Assembly (NCBI RefSeq): GCF_003073045.1
Contig: NC_037590.1
Span: 3,312,016-3,376,015, forward strand
From: Pomacea canaliculata
Lineage: Eukaryota; Mollusca; Gastropoda; Architaenioglossa; Ampullariidae
Direction: 5' to 3'
Length of the DNA: 64,000 bases
Each line of letters starts with the position of its first letter. Position 1 is the stretch's first letter. The notes beneath the pieces were generated by a model, which searched no databases, was not told where the DNA came from, and saw only the letters and a program-made list of their open reading frames with translations. Below, one piece after another: positions 13,701 through 25,520 of this stretch. Made by a program: the position numbers and the translations under genes.

Positions 13701-16700
13701 TAATGAACAATATGTTTTTGTCCTTCGAGCTGCTTTTTAAGCATCCGAGGACATGAGAATCTTTAAAGATTACGGTTATTAAAGAAAACTTACTTTAAAC
13801 TTCACGAGAAGGGACTGACAAGGTAGCCACAAGGAGGAGTTACAAGGTAACAAGAACTCACTGACAATGAGTTTATGGAGGTCGTTAGACGAGATGTAGT
13901 GAGGAAGGCGGCGAGGTTGGCGGTGTAGTTGGCCATGGTTGTGCTGCAGAAAAACCAAAAGCCGGCGACCAGAATGCGACTGGACAACGCTCGAGGAGTG
14001 CGTTCTGGACCTGCCGAACACCATGGAAGTTCTCAGAAGGTAAGTGCGACTTAGTAATGACCAAACTCATATTAACTTGTGTAGCCAGGAGTGAACTAAC
14101 ATTGGAGTAAGCGAAGACGAACAGACGAACATACAAACGGATGGTAGTCAAAGAAATTAAGCGAGGGGATCGAGTGGTTGAAAGTAGCACAGGGGATGAG
14201 AGGAAGACACCTTGGGTACATGGATATACATAGGAACTTTATGCGTCAGAATTGCACAAAGCGAAAAGATTCACCTGACAAGGTGAAGGAAGCGGTGACG
14301 AGCCACAAGCCCTCCTTGATGTCGAACTTATCTAGACAGTTGGTGTCTCTCCCAGAGTTCCTGGCGTTGTAGGGGCTGAAGTAGTCGAAGACGGCCAGCA
14401 GGAGCCCGGTGAAGAGCAGGACCCCTAGCCACGCGCCCCACATGGAGTTGGAGAAGACAGTGACGAAGAAAAGGAGGTTCTGCTGCGTCTTCACTTGCTG
14501 CATGAGGATCTCGATCCCTGCGAACTCGTAGAAGGGAGTGGTGAAGTCCACCACAACCTCGCGCTCCGCACTCACCGTCAGCGGCGCTACAGCCAGGTCC
14601 GCCGTCTGCGACAGGCACGACAACAACAACACAGGGTCAGGGTCAGTGCTTGCTGGCTGATGGCTGCAAGGACCATCATTGTCATTGTCCTTGTCATTGT
14701 CATTGTCATCGTTTGCAGTACCCGACGACTTTGGCAGTTTCTTTGTTCTTGTTAATGATTTTTTTAATTGCGAATTTTTTTCTCTTTTTTTGCTGTTATT
14801 TTTTTATTGGAAATGTTTTGTTTCTCTTCTTGATGTTGTTTTGTTCTAGTTATTATTATTTGCTGTTACACTTAATCTTGTAATTAGTATTTGTTGTTAT
14901 ATTTCATTTTGTTATTATTTATGTTGTTTTGTTGTTTAGTTTTGCTGTTGATCATTTTGCTGTTCCTGTTGTTTTGTTGTTTGTGTTAATAGTGTTTAAT
15001 GTTATTTTTCTTTTTAATCATTCTTTCTGTTGCTGTTTATTTAGTTAGTGGTTTTATTCTTCTTTTTGTAACATCGTTTCAAATGTAAACTGTCTTACTA
15101 GTATGATTTATGAGTTAAAGTAAGTCAAACAAGCCAAGAGGTAGAAACAAACTAGAAAGAAGGGCCTCTCGCCGTGTTACCCCTGACACGACCATTCCAA
15201 CTATTCCGGTCCAGGTTCCGTTTTCGAGCAGCACCCCGAATTCCTGATCAAATGGTTCGGTAAAATAGTAAGTTAGGTTGAGTGTTGATGCAATTTCGTT
15301 CCAGACATCCACCGCATACCCGGAGTACTGCGCTGTTCCGTTGTCATCTGTCCTTCGAAAGATAAAAGGTGGCGCCTGCAACAAAAATCTCCTTGCACAG
15401 GCAAGGGACCGTGTAGCCCACAAATATGTCTACTGATAGCTACTGATAGCTCCTTCTACAAGCAAGTGAACGTGTAGCCCACAAATATATGTCTACTGAT
15501 AGCTACTTCTACAAGCAAGGGACCGTGTAGCCCACAACTACGTCTACTGATAGCTACTTCTACAAGCAAGGAAGCCTGTAACCAACAAATACCTGTGTCT
15601 ACAGTTACACAGATATACTTTGTGCTACAGGTACACAGAAGCAACTGGGGTAACAGATCCGATTAAAACAATAATAAATTAGAGAGTACGCTCTAAGCGG
15701 TTTAGGATAAGCTTATTCAATGATAATATATGCAAAAAAAACAAAAAAAAAACAAAACAAAACAAAGAAAATGAAAAAGCCATAAAATGCAGCAAGCAAA
15801 AAATAATAAGAAAATAAAATAAAAAAATAAATTAAGGATGAAGAAACCACAAAAGGAAGCAATTTTAATTTTCTATCGAGGCTATTATCTCCCTTTACTT
15901 CAAGCTTAAAGCTTTATCTGTTCATGCCTAATGCACTGTCAGCGTTTCTATTCGTTTAAACATTAGTGCTTTATTTCAGTTACAAATTATTACAAACATC
16001 AAGTTTGCTTTCACTCACATACTTTCTCTGCCTGCACTTTTAAGTCGTAGTGCCATAGAGATGCATTTCTGAAAGCTGTCCTGTGTTGTTGTTGTTGCCT
16101 CACCTTTAACTCATTTTCTTTATTTCTTCCGTTATCATTTTAGCTTTGTTTTTGAGAAGATTTAACTAGCAAATGGCATTGTACATTCATTACATTTAGC
16201 CGACTGAATGTAAATAAGATATGTTTGCTTACATGCAGTGTTGCCACTGCAAGAACAGAGGAATTGTTGCCGCTGTGAAGTTCAGGTTTATCCAGAACTA
16301 GACCTTTTGATGGTGTCCACACGCCAAGCTTGAATAAAATATTAATTTAAAGATAAAACCAGTCGATTAATATCAAAAAATTTTGCTGAACATAAAACTT
16401 AGGTAAATGATATAGTTATTTTATCAGAATAAAATTCAAACATTTGCAATTGTTTGTTAAAGAAGTTACCAACAATAAACACTGACACACACACATCCCC
16501 TTCAACACACACACGCCCGTACGTTCATGAACACTTCAACTGCTCTCACTTTGTTAAGTGCCTTTGTATCTTGAACTGAATAAAAATCCAAAGAGAAGTT
16601 CACATTTGGTGCAGTTTCCATTTCATCCTGAAAAAAACCAGTTTTAATCCTCAGACTGTTTCATATCAATACTAAAAAAACTATGACCCTCACGTTAAAG

Positions 16701-19700
16701 ATAGACTTTACCTAAACAAAGTATTTTATGTTACCCTCTTCATACACGAAGACTAGAAATGCTAGTATAGTGCTTTGGAAAAATAAGTACCTTTCAATAA
16801 AAATGTATAGTAACGGCATACAGAATATAAATTAATATGCTATTATTTATTAAAATAGAGTTTTGTGGTCAAGAAATGACTATAGCTTACATCTGCCTTG
16901 GAGAATAAACAAGATGTTACAATGCTACTAATAGATTGTGATTGACCTCCGGATGTAAAACTTACAGTCACACCAGACTTCAGGGTCTCTCTTGCTAATG
17001 CCGCGGCTTTCAAAAGAATCAAACTTTCAACCTGAAAAATACAAAATAAAAAGAGCAGGCAGTTGTCACAAAATCAGTGTGATGACAGTAAAACAACCGC
17101 GTTTGTGTTAAAAGCAAAAAGAGGTGGTTTTCGTCACTCCGACCTATGACCTTTGCCACACACCATTTAAATTTGCTTTCACTATTGTTGTTTTTAGTAT
17201 CCAAGTTCTTTTATTCGTTGATAAGGGATTGAAAGCCATGTACCTCAGTGAGTCCTGAGATATTTTTCCACGTGACAGGAAGGTCCTGGACATACTGCTC
17301 CGAGTGGACGATGACCGTGGTTAAGGCGGGACAACTCGTGCAGTCAAAGGTCGTGGCATCAGTCGTCAGGAACATCCAGCGCAAATTCTGCGGCAGGTGG
17401 TCAGGCTGCATCTGCAACACGTCGTCAGCAAGTGGTCCACCGGCAGGTTTCACAATTATTGATTTGGCCACAGGAAAAACAAAGCATCAACTCAGTTTAT
17501 CTTTATGTGGCGCCACGTGCCAAGCCTGTCAACCCACAATCCTCTCGTAACGTTTTAAAACGTGCTGAAAACGTTTTACGTGTTCTTGTTGACATTTATC
17601 ACGGGAGTCGCTTACCTCATGTCACTTATCTGCGTTGATCCGTGTATTTAATGTGTACACAATTTGTTATTTGTATCACATCACCCTGATGTCACAGAGT
17701 TCGCTGTATTTGCCTTGCACGTGTGTGCTACTAAGACCTAAGCTCTTTTTAAAATCCCAGAACCCACTCAAACGCCACCATGAATTAAATGTCCGCTACA
17801 AGATCCATAATATTTTAAAAACAAAATTCCGGTCATGTCTAGCATCCTTCTTATTAATATAAAGAAAAGTAATGCTTTAGATCCTAAACAGATGTTTTGC
17901 AAATGGAAGATACCCAATGTCGGGAATAAAAAAAACATTGAGCTGTTGTAAGAAAGGAATTTCAAGAATTCAGACTCTGAAGGTATTCTTATCTTTGGTA
18001 TCAGCTGTAAAATATGCAAAAACAGCCTAGCTCTAACGTTTATATCTAATAGACTACGCATTCTCAAGTTTCCTATTTAGGAGAAAGTTTGTGAATTATC
18101 GTTAGTTTACAGGAACTGACGAGTGACAAAACCTACAGACGATGACAGAGCACGAAAGGTGCTTACATCTTCAAGAATTTGCTTGAGAAATGCAGTTTTT
18201 CCGATGACAGTGACATAATGCAAGGTATGTAGAGTGGCCAATCGTGACAACCACTGGACGGCGCCTGCAATCTGTCCGCTAGAGACTGGCCACTCCCCGA
18301 GCACGCGCATCAAGAGAGGAATCGCTGCAGACGTGGCACATCTTGGAAAGCTGGTGACATCTAGATGCAAAAACAACACGATCAACAACTCGTGTGATTA
18401 ATATTAATAAAATATTGTAAACAAACATTTGCCAGAGTGGAAGAGAGTTCACTTCGTCTTCAAAACTTTTGACATGGTGAACCACTTACGATAACTGCCC
18501 TTATGGCTACTACACTATGTACTCTTCATCTTTTACTTTGCACCTGGGCTTCCTCACCTGTTGCGTACTCCGTTACCAGGACAACACGTGCCAGGCAGTT
18601 GCTAAAGCCTTGAGGTGTGGTCGTGAAGCTGGCCGTGACGTATGTCTGCAACGTGGCTCGTGCGCTGACCGTGCGGCTGTACACGTGGTCGCAGCTCACG
18701 ACGGACGCGCGCACAAGCGGAAGTTGCGTCACGGCAGCAAGGGCCGACAAGCGACAGTCGTTCGTCATGTCGACAACTGCTGTTCGGTTGTCGTCTGCGA
18801 GCCACTTTTGAGCTTTTGAGGCAGACACGCAAGTCAGGGGAAATAAATAAACTATTTTTATTTGTTTTCAAATCTTTCTACCCGTGTCGAGCTGACCTAC
18901 TAATTTCTCTAGGATTAAAAATTTAATTTTTACAATTCATAAGCAACGTTTAGGTTTTATGATAACATTTACTCATATTGTGCTGGTATCCAGCTGTATA
19001 AGTCAATAAAAGCTATATATGTAACATTTTCTTTAATTTATACATGTTATCCCACGTGTTTGTTAGATTATACTAATTATACTTTTTCCTCAGTACTTTA
19101 ATTGATTTCAAGTAAGTGTTATATTTTTTTAATGTTTCAAAGTGAATAAGCAAGTTACCAAGCACTTTATCTGCTTACTTTCTAGTGCATTTAATATATA
19201 ATGTCAAAAAGAAATATCAGAATCACAAATTACCTGTTGAAAGAAGATCCATTGCGCTCGTATTCTGACTGATTTTATACAGAAGGTACTTGAAATCAGG
19301 TTCTTTTAAGGAAAGGTCACAAAGAATGTCATTCTTAATGCTCGAATTGGTGTCTACAGCTAGAACTGAAGAAAAAAATCACACAAATGTTCAATTTATA
19401 ATTCAGTTTAAGTACCCCATCATTTGTAAAAGATTGCTTTCTCTGCCAGTTCTTGCTGTGTGCGTGTATGCGGGTGGATGGTTGTGGGAGGATGGAAAGG
19501 TGTACATGTGTTATCTTGCATAAGATCATTAGCACGGTGCTGATGTTACTTCATTCTAATTATTCTTGTTGACCAAAAAAATTCCTTAATCATCGAACGT
19601 GAAGAAAATCGCAATCGCACCTTTCATACAGGCTTTTCTATCTTAAAGACCATTTACCCAGTTTTTTCCCCGCCAGAGCCGTGTAAATATGAGCTTGTTA

Positions 19701-20085
19701 GTCCGGGTACAACTTGAGTAGTGTGTCTGTCTACCCGCAAACAGATCGTTCGACCGCAGACATCGCAATAACTGTCTGCGGGTCTTTGTGATTGTTTGTC
19801 GGTAAATAGCTTGAGCCACTGACACCACCGTCCACCCGTGTGTACACTGTAGTGAGCAGACCTGGTGTCCACACGGGTGGCCTCAAGCAAGTACGTAAGA
19901 AATGCAAACTTTTGTGTGTCATGGTCATGTGGGAGAAGATACAATAAGCAACGAGCCAATCAATATATATATAACCAGAAGAAATAAACATAAAACAGAC
20001 CTATTTGTCCCCCGAAGACTGTATGGGAGGTCTCAACACAGATGACGATGAAGACGGTCCGAAGAACATCTCGTAGAGCACACAT
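10742..20085 (-). CDS. iGluR gene 2 (type B), complete, 15 exons, about 844 aa
   Basis: Complete ionotropic glutamate receptor subunit. Exons in coding order: 20001-20085, 19234-19365, 18558-18812, 18167-18360, 17244-17411, 16966-17031, 16523-16627, 16233-16328, 15181-15375, 14275-14605, 13862-14010, 12914-13114, 12278-12502, 11423-11637, 10742-10859. The sum is 2535 nt, in frame throughout, giving 844 residues and a stop. It starts with a typical signal peptide (MCALRDVLRTVFIVICVETS). Order of parts: ATD about 29-335, S1 from about 336, M1 about 487-508, pore 530-543, M3 with [11 protein letters not shown] at 570-580, S2 593-770, M4 about 771-795, tail to 844. The length fits the 800-950 aa usual for iGluRs. 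The last exon is the least secure, because an alternative end exists at 11320. The closest neighbour in sequence is gene 4, not the adjacent gene 1. Confidence 0.9.
11319..11422 (-). promoter_or_regulatory. Alternative 3' end of gene 2: read-through stop overlapping AATAAA
   Basis: If the weak donor after 11423 (AAG|GTTTGTC) is not used, the M4 exon stays open for 33 more codons and stops at 11320-11322. That TAA is embedded in two overlapping AATAAA hexamers (11319-11324 and 11324-11329, minus strand). This would give a short mRNA with a hydrophobic, Ser-rich C-terminus. Which end is used cannot be decided from sequence. Confidence 0.4.
15400..15600. repeat. Minisatellite, unit about 60 bp, about 3 copies, in a gene 2 intron
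   Basis: The words GTCTACTGATAGCTAC, TTCTACAAGCAAG, GACCGTGTAGCCCACAA recur in the same order three times, with a short internal duplication of CTACTGATAG near 15428-15450. The array begins some 25 bases upstream (in transcription sense) of the acceptor of the S1 exon 15181-15375. Array growth here would move the branch-point region. Confidence 0.85.
16523..20085 (-). other. Gene 2 signal peptide and ATD exons
   Basis: Seven exons, 20001-20085 through 16523-16627. The first carries the hydrophobic leader VFIVICVETS. The ATD portion includes LCDLSLKEPDFKYLLYKIS, an Asp/Cys-rich strand VVDMTNDCRLSALAAVTQLP, VQWLSRLATLHTLHYVTVIG and LRWMFLTTDATTFDCTSCPA. Small exons 16966-17031 (22 codons) and 16523-16627 (35 codons) bridge to the S1 lobe. 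Every junction keeps frame: exons 1-3 end in phase 1, later ones in phase 0. The acceptor of exon 3 (AAAAG, exon start 18812) lacks the usual C/T before AG but is forced by phase. Confidence 0.8.
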
Positions 20086-21702
20086 CTCTATGCTGTCCTC
20101 AGTTCTACTGAAAGTTGCCTTTGATGAGCGATATCACCAACGGGAGTGTAGTAACACGCCTACCCGTTTAGATTTTCCGCTGCTGACTATCATCTGAAAA
20201 ATCCATTTGTATCAATTCATCAGTAGTTGAAGAATTGCTACTATTAAAAATATGAATATAAACTTTTTCTATTCTTATCTTCCTTTCTCTTTTTGTTTTA
20301 TGATATCTTAATTTTTGGCATGAATCTGCAAACATGATTCCAAAGAGACTGGGAGAGTTTTCCACAGATGTGCGAGTAGTGTTCACACATACACACGACC
20401 GTCCAGTCCAAAGAACATGAGGACGAAAAGCAAGAGGAAGCAATTAGTTAAGCTCGTGGTGGGAGAAATCATGACTGGTTCTCTGGAGAAAAAGCGATGA
20501 TAAACCACGGAGAGTGTAGGTGGACTGCTGTCTGTCTGCCGAGACCAACGCTTGCGAAGTTCTCCGCTGTTAGTCTCGGCGAGCCTAAACAAAGAATGTG
20601 ACTAAACATAACACACCTACCTTGTTTTAGTAGTTAATCTGAAATATGAATAAACCGGAAGCTTTGTACACACCTGCCTCGCTTTAGTAGTTAACTGGAA
20701 AAATCCTCTGTCAGCAGTCCAGTCATAGGTTCGTGGCTGAACTGTTGGGTGGTGTCACCAGGGACGCTGGCTGTACACTGAGCGAGGTAACGCAGGACTT
20801 CTCATCTCCATGACTTCCTGCTGCACTTCACTCTGGGCAAAACCGGAGTAAGACTTTATTACTCTGCTTTATTTTCTCCAAGCGACGTCACATCCGGTTA
20901 ATAACTCACCATCTTCCGGTCTTCAAGGGCATACAAATGATGCGAGATGTGACAGCCGATTAGATAACCAGATGGATCTTGCAGCAGACTGGAAATCCTT
21001 CCAATTTACCTGGCAGGACTAGTCGAGTAGCCCACACAAACACAAAGTCTTACAACATTCATTAGAACACAGGTGCGTGGAGCTTGCTATGATAAGCCTC
21101 CCCTCCCTCTCCATCTCCACCTCCTCCCACTGCACTTTTCTACAGCGTGCACTTTGTCGTTGTCATTTTGGGGTTTGCTTTATCATTTGCAATCGGTTAT
21201 TTGCTCAACGCCGTAGCTATCCATTACAAGTACACGCATGACTGGGTTCTGATAGCAAGCCTTTTACTGCAGGAAATATTGATGGGCTGGATGTTATGGT
21301 AGCAGGAATGGAAGTCTCTAGAGGCAGCCTGGCTTGCTCTGCGAGTCATAGGCGCTTGCTTACGATACACACAGTTACGGGTCAGATGATCATTTGTAAA
21401 AGTCCAGCTTAGTCTACACCCAGTTGCCAACTTTCATTGTCAGATATTTCAACCATGTATCAAATTAATTCATCAACACCTTGTCATCTTACCTGTCCGT
21501 GAAGACATCAGTCAGCCGCCATCTTAGGGTGGAAAAGAAAAGATGAACAAGATCTTTTCATTCGTCAGCTCGTTTCTTATTTTGTCCAATGTGATGTGTA
21601 AGTCAAGATCAATACTCACGTGCTGCCCATCATAATGGTTGCCCTCCCTTCCAATCAAACCTACTTACTACTGGGCGATGCCCCAGAATGTCTTGTCTAA
21701 AC
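20086..21702. other. Upstream flank of gene 2, no gene seen
   Basis: About 1.6 kb between the gene 2 start codon and the hAT insertion. It holds short ORFs only. It should contain the gene 2 promoter, but no core element is convincing by eye. Confidence 0.5.
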
Positions 21703-21710
21703 ATCTAGAC
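21703..21710. repeat. 8-bp target-site duplication, left copy
   Basis: ATCTAGAC directly abuts the left inverted repeat and is identical to 24541-24548. Confidence 0.95.
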
Positions 21711-24540
21711 CAGGGGTCTCAAACTCAATTTACCCGGGGGCCACTGGAGGCAGAGTCTGGATGAGGCCGGGCCGCATCAGGTTTTCCACAAGAAAACTCT
21801 TACAAAAACATTCCAATGTTATCAAATGTCTTATTTTTTCATCTTATTTTTGTGTTAACAAATAAAAATAAATTAACAAATTCATAAGAAAAAATAAATC
21901 AATCAGTAATAAATAAATTGAAAATGAAAATATAATAATAATACAGCAGATATAGAAGACTGAAGAAAATACAGTTGCTGAACAGAGAAATGTAATTATT
22001 ATTATTCAGATTCAAATGTCTGTATTAGCATTTCTTTAACATTTAACTTTCTTAACATGAATGGAACATTGAACATAAACTGTTTTGAACATGGCTTCTT
22101 CTGCCTACTTCTTTCTGCTAGAGATCTGGCAGCGCTTACTCTCGCATAGCCGAGCCACATTTGGCTTAAGGGAGGAAGTAGTTGAGACCCTCAGTACGGC
22201 TTGAAGATGCTCATCAGTAAGTCTGGATCTGTACTTGGACTTATTGAAGTTCAAGGTAGAGAAGAGCTTTTCGCACAAGTATGTGCTCCCAAAAAGACAC
22301 ATGGTCCGCTTCAACATTCGGGAAAGCTCAGGGAAGCTAGGGGGCAATTCTCTCAAAAATTGCCCGAGCTTGTCTGCTTTTCCACTCACCTCCCTGAACT
22401 TGGCTTTGAGTTCAGAGTTGCACTGCAGGTCAATGAGCTCCATTTGAAGCACAGGAGGAGCATCTTGCACATCAAAGGAGAAGGGGTCCGCAAAAATTTG
22501 AAATGTGGTTCTGTGCGTCTTGAAGTCTGCAAATCTGTGATCGAATTCCTCCTGTAGCTTCAAAATGACATCCACATACTCTTCACCACTGAACGGTGTG
22601 CCTGCATCCATGAGTGCCTTGCATGCTGGGAAATGGCAAAGGTCTGTCTGAGAAAGCTGGGCTTTCCATAACATAAGTTTTGTAGAGAATGCTCTCACGT
22701 TGTCATAGACAGCACTGACAAGTTGTCCCTGACCTTGTAGCTTCTTGTTCAGTACGTTAAGTTCATGTGTCATATCAACCAAAAAAGCTAAGTCCATGAG
22801 CCATTTTGGATCACTAAGCTCAGGAACAGCAACCCCATCTTTCTCCATGAAGGCTTTCACTTCGGCTCTCAACTCAAAAAATCTCTTCAATATGTTTCCC
22901 CTGCTGAGCCAACGTACCTCGGTGAAGTAGAGCACATCCCCATATTCTGACTCCATTTCCTCTAAAAAAGCCCGAAACCTTCTGTGCTTTAAGCCCCTGG
23001 ATCTGATTTGGTTGATACATTTCACAACGAAAGACATCACATTGTCAAACTTCAGGCATTTGCTGCAAAGGGCCTGCTGATGAATAATGCAGTGCAGAGC
23101 AATGGCCTCCTCCACACCTTCCTCTTCCAGTTTTTTTTGAACAAGTGCCACCAGTCCATTTTTCCTCCCTGTCATTGATGGCGCTCCATCAGTTGTTATT
23201 CCAACAAACCTCCTCCAAGGCAAACCGGCATTCTCAATGGCATCACACAGCTGGTGAAATATCTCCTGAGCGGTGGTCTGGCCATGCATTGGAATCACTG
23301 TGAGCAACTCCTCTATGACTTCAAAAGTGTCATCAACACCGCGGACAAAGACTGCGAGTTGGGCAGTGTCGGTGATGTCTGTGGTCTCATCAAGAGCAAC
23401 TGAGTATACACTGAAACATTTTGCTTTCTCACACAGTTGATCATAAATGTCATTTGACAGGTCAGAAATGCGCTCTGCTACGGTGTTGGCAGAAAGGCTG
23501 ATGTTGCTAAACTGACCATTCCTTTCTTGACAGACAATACTTGCAGCCTGTAATATGCACATTTTTAAAAATTCACCTTCTTTGAATGGCTTTCCTGCTT
23601 TAGCAATCATCTCACTAACCACGTAGCTAGCTTAGACTGCTGCGTCATTCTCTTTGGCTGCTTTCTTAAAGAAATTTTGTTGCCTCAGTAGATATGTTTG
23701 ATTAGCAACCCGGTCGACTCTCTCATCTCCCTGGTATTTTGCATACTCCTCAGCATGTCTAGTTGTGTAATGATGTTTCAAAGTGTATTCCTTGTGCACT
23801 GCAACTTTCTCTGTGCAAATAAGACACGTTGGGCTGCCTCTGTGCTCAACAAAGAAATATTGCTCTTCCCACTTTTCCTGAAATTGTCTGTGCTCATCAC
23901 CAACCTTTCTCTTAACTGCAGGCTTTGAAAAAGACATGTTTGGGGCTGTGCGTAAAGGTTTTTGCTGGCTCACTGTTGGCAATGACAAACTTAAACTGAC
24001 TTTCGTTCCGCACACCTCATTACATACAACACACATACTCCAATAGTCACTCACAGTTCTTTGGCAATTCACACTTCACCATTTTGAACCACCAACACAA
24101 ACGGCGTATCTTCACCACATACAACTTTACGTTTCCTCGAGACGGACCTCCTTTCGCCAGCGCGCAGTTTGAAAAGTGAGGATTTTTCTCACGCAGAAGC
24201 CAAGATGTTTCTCCCTCCACGTGGCGTGTCTCCAGTCCTCCCTTTGAAGTTGACCGATTCAGGGAAACTGGTAGACACCCAACTTTTCCCACGGCCGTCC
24301 GCTTGAAGTCAGCAGTCCACGTGTCACAGGTCAAGATTTATGGCCACCCGCCCGGACCATCCAGAGGACAGTTGACAGAAACTGGAAGTTGCAGACTAAG
24401 GAGCGAGAGAGGAGAAGATATACTGTAACAGTATCAAACTCGGGCCGCACTAACATGAAACTTTGATATTGAGGTGGGGGCCGCAAACTTTTGTTCCGCG
24501 GGCCGCAGTTGGCCCGCGGGCCGCGAGTTTGAGACCCCTG
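21711..24540 (-). mobile_element. hAT-family DNA transposon (Charlie/ZBED-like), 2830 bp, near-intact
   Basis: The ends are perfect 16-bp inverted repeats: CAGGGGTCTCAAACTC at 21711 and its complement ending at 24540. The sequence ATCTAGAC flanks both sides (21703-21710 and 24541-24548), an 8-bp target-site duplication as made by hAT transposases. GC-rich subterminal stretches built on CCCGCGGGCC-like words lie inside both ends, most clearly at 24495-24525. The element carries one transposase gene on the minus strand. Its ends and ORF are well preserved, so insertion was recent relative to the LINE relics nearby. It sits between genes 2 and 3 and interrupts no exon. Confidence 0.95.
22105..23937 (-). 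pseudogene. hAT transposase (ZBED5/GTF2IRD2-like) with one in-frame stop
   Basis: A single reading frame from ATG at 23935-23937 to the stop at 22105-22107, interrupted once by TAA at 23632-23634. The N-terminal part (about 101 codons) has a BED-type zinc finger: CLIC followed by HHYTTRH. The C-terminal part has the hAT RNase-H core. It shows a first acidic motif (ALDETTDITD), TTDGAPSMTGRKNG, the ALHCIIHQQALC Cys/His motif, RWLSRGNILKRFF, and the dimerisation motif YLCEKLFSTLNFNKSKYRSR with a candidate third acidic residue. This order matches domesticated and mobile Charlie-like proteins such as ZBED5, SCAND3 and GTF2IRD2. Frame and motifs are otherwise intact. The stop could also be a sequencing error or lie in a spliced-out segment, though I see no clear intron. 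Confidence 0.9.
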
Positions 24541-24548
24541 ATCTAGAC
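24541..24548. repeat. 8-bp target-site duplication, right copy
   Basis: ATCTAGAC directly follows the right inverted repeat and is identical to 21703-21710. Confidence 0.95.
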
Positions 24549-24779
24549 AGAGGTTACTATCTGCCAGACAATGACAAAAGAGTAGTCGTGGTCGGTCGTG
24601 TTGAAAAGGCCTCAAGTGGTCTAATTCAAACTTAAATATATTTGTGAAAGCCTGTGTGTAAGTGTGTATGTGCATACTTTAAAAAAATTATTTTCCATTA
24701 ACACATTAAACATATTACAGGCTTAAATTTCAAGTTTATAACTAAGCTGCAGTATCCGAATGAATGGTTGCAGTTCGGG

Positions 24780-25480
24780 TGTATTTTTTTAAAATTCTGC
24801 AGGAGTAAATGTATGATTTAGCAAGCATAAAGATAATATCTTGGGTACTTTTCTGAAGATAATGCGCCAATCAACATTTCTATTTAGTCTTTTATCCCAT
24901 TTTGGACAGCAGCTAGGTACATGTATATTGGTTACCATTTTATTGTAATACAGTTTTGCACCTCTCTGCATAGATTAAATTACACTAAAAGTTATATTTG
25001 TGTCATGTGTAAGCGATGGTGGTTGAGTTACATTCTCTCTGTTTGAATGTATGTCTTCCTTTATGGCATTAATGCAACCATTCAGAGAGACAAAATTAAT
25101 GTTTTCATCATAATCCTTTTAACATCTTGACATGATAGAAAATGTCCTCTTTCATCCAGTAAGTGCTTAATGAAATATATCCCTTTGTCTACCCAACTTC
25201 TATATAAAAATGGTTTATTCCCAATCTTCATTTTGTTGTTACAAAAGATAGGCTCTGATAAAATATCTTCAATTTTTTTAAGCACAACACTTTATCCAAA
25301 TATCTTGTACATTTTATGAACGTCCGTCTAGAAACTATTAACATTTACAAAAGAGCCAATTACTGAGCCAAGTTTGTCTAAGTAATTTAGAATTTTATGT
25401 GAGGACATAATAATCTTTTTCCAATTATGATTGGTTTTCTTTATGTTCCACAGCCATTATAGTTATAAGGCATTCATGTA
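24780..25480 (-). mobile_element. L1/Tx1-like LINE fragment, C-terminal region of ORF2
   Basis: Minus-strand translation gives pieces typical of the region after reverse transcriptase in Tx1/L1-type elements. These are ILSEPIFCNNKMKIGNKPFL, YRSWVDKGIYFIKHLLDERG with HFLS, and further on KLYYNKMVTNIHVPSCCPKW followed by WRIIFRKVPKILS. Frames are broken between blocks, so it is a dead 5'-truncated copy of about 700 bp. Family assignment is from remembered domain patterns. Confidence 0.65.
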
Positions 25481-25490
25481 GGTTCTAACA

Positions 25491-25520
25491 TTGCGTGCGT
25501 GCGTGCGTGCGTGTGGGTGG
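25491..25520. repeat. (GCGT)n microsatellite
   Basis: GCGT is repeated about six times, then GTGTGGGTGG. It lies just beyond the 5' limit of the L1-like fragment. Confidence 0.85.

Larger units (their letters stand above)
10742..16328 (-). other. Gene 2 ligand-binding, pore, M3, S2, M4 and tail exons
   Basis: S1 starts at 16233-16328. Exon 15181-15375 encodes APPFIFRRTDDNGTAQYSGY through GTWTGIVGMVVSG in one piece, where genes 1, 3 and 4 have two exons. Exon 14275-14605 carries VAPLTVSAEREVVVDFTTPF (ligand Arg447), M1 and the pore WLVTASFTLSG. The Q/R-site position is Leu541. Exon 13862-14010 holds M3. In S2, FALIDDAPYVEY has Asp690 where AMPA and kainate receptors have the ligand-binding Glu. 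FSIKSYALALPQGSPL is the classic stretch before M4. Exon 11423-11637 has KHKWWQ and M4. The last exon, 10742-10859, gives a basic tail. Confidence 0.9.

Noticed and set aside
22201-22557. 118-codon plus-strand ORF inside the transposon
   Set aside because: Shadow of the hAT transposase on the other strand.
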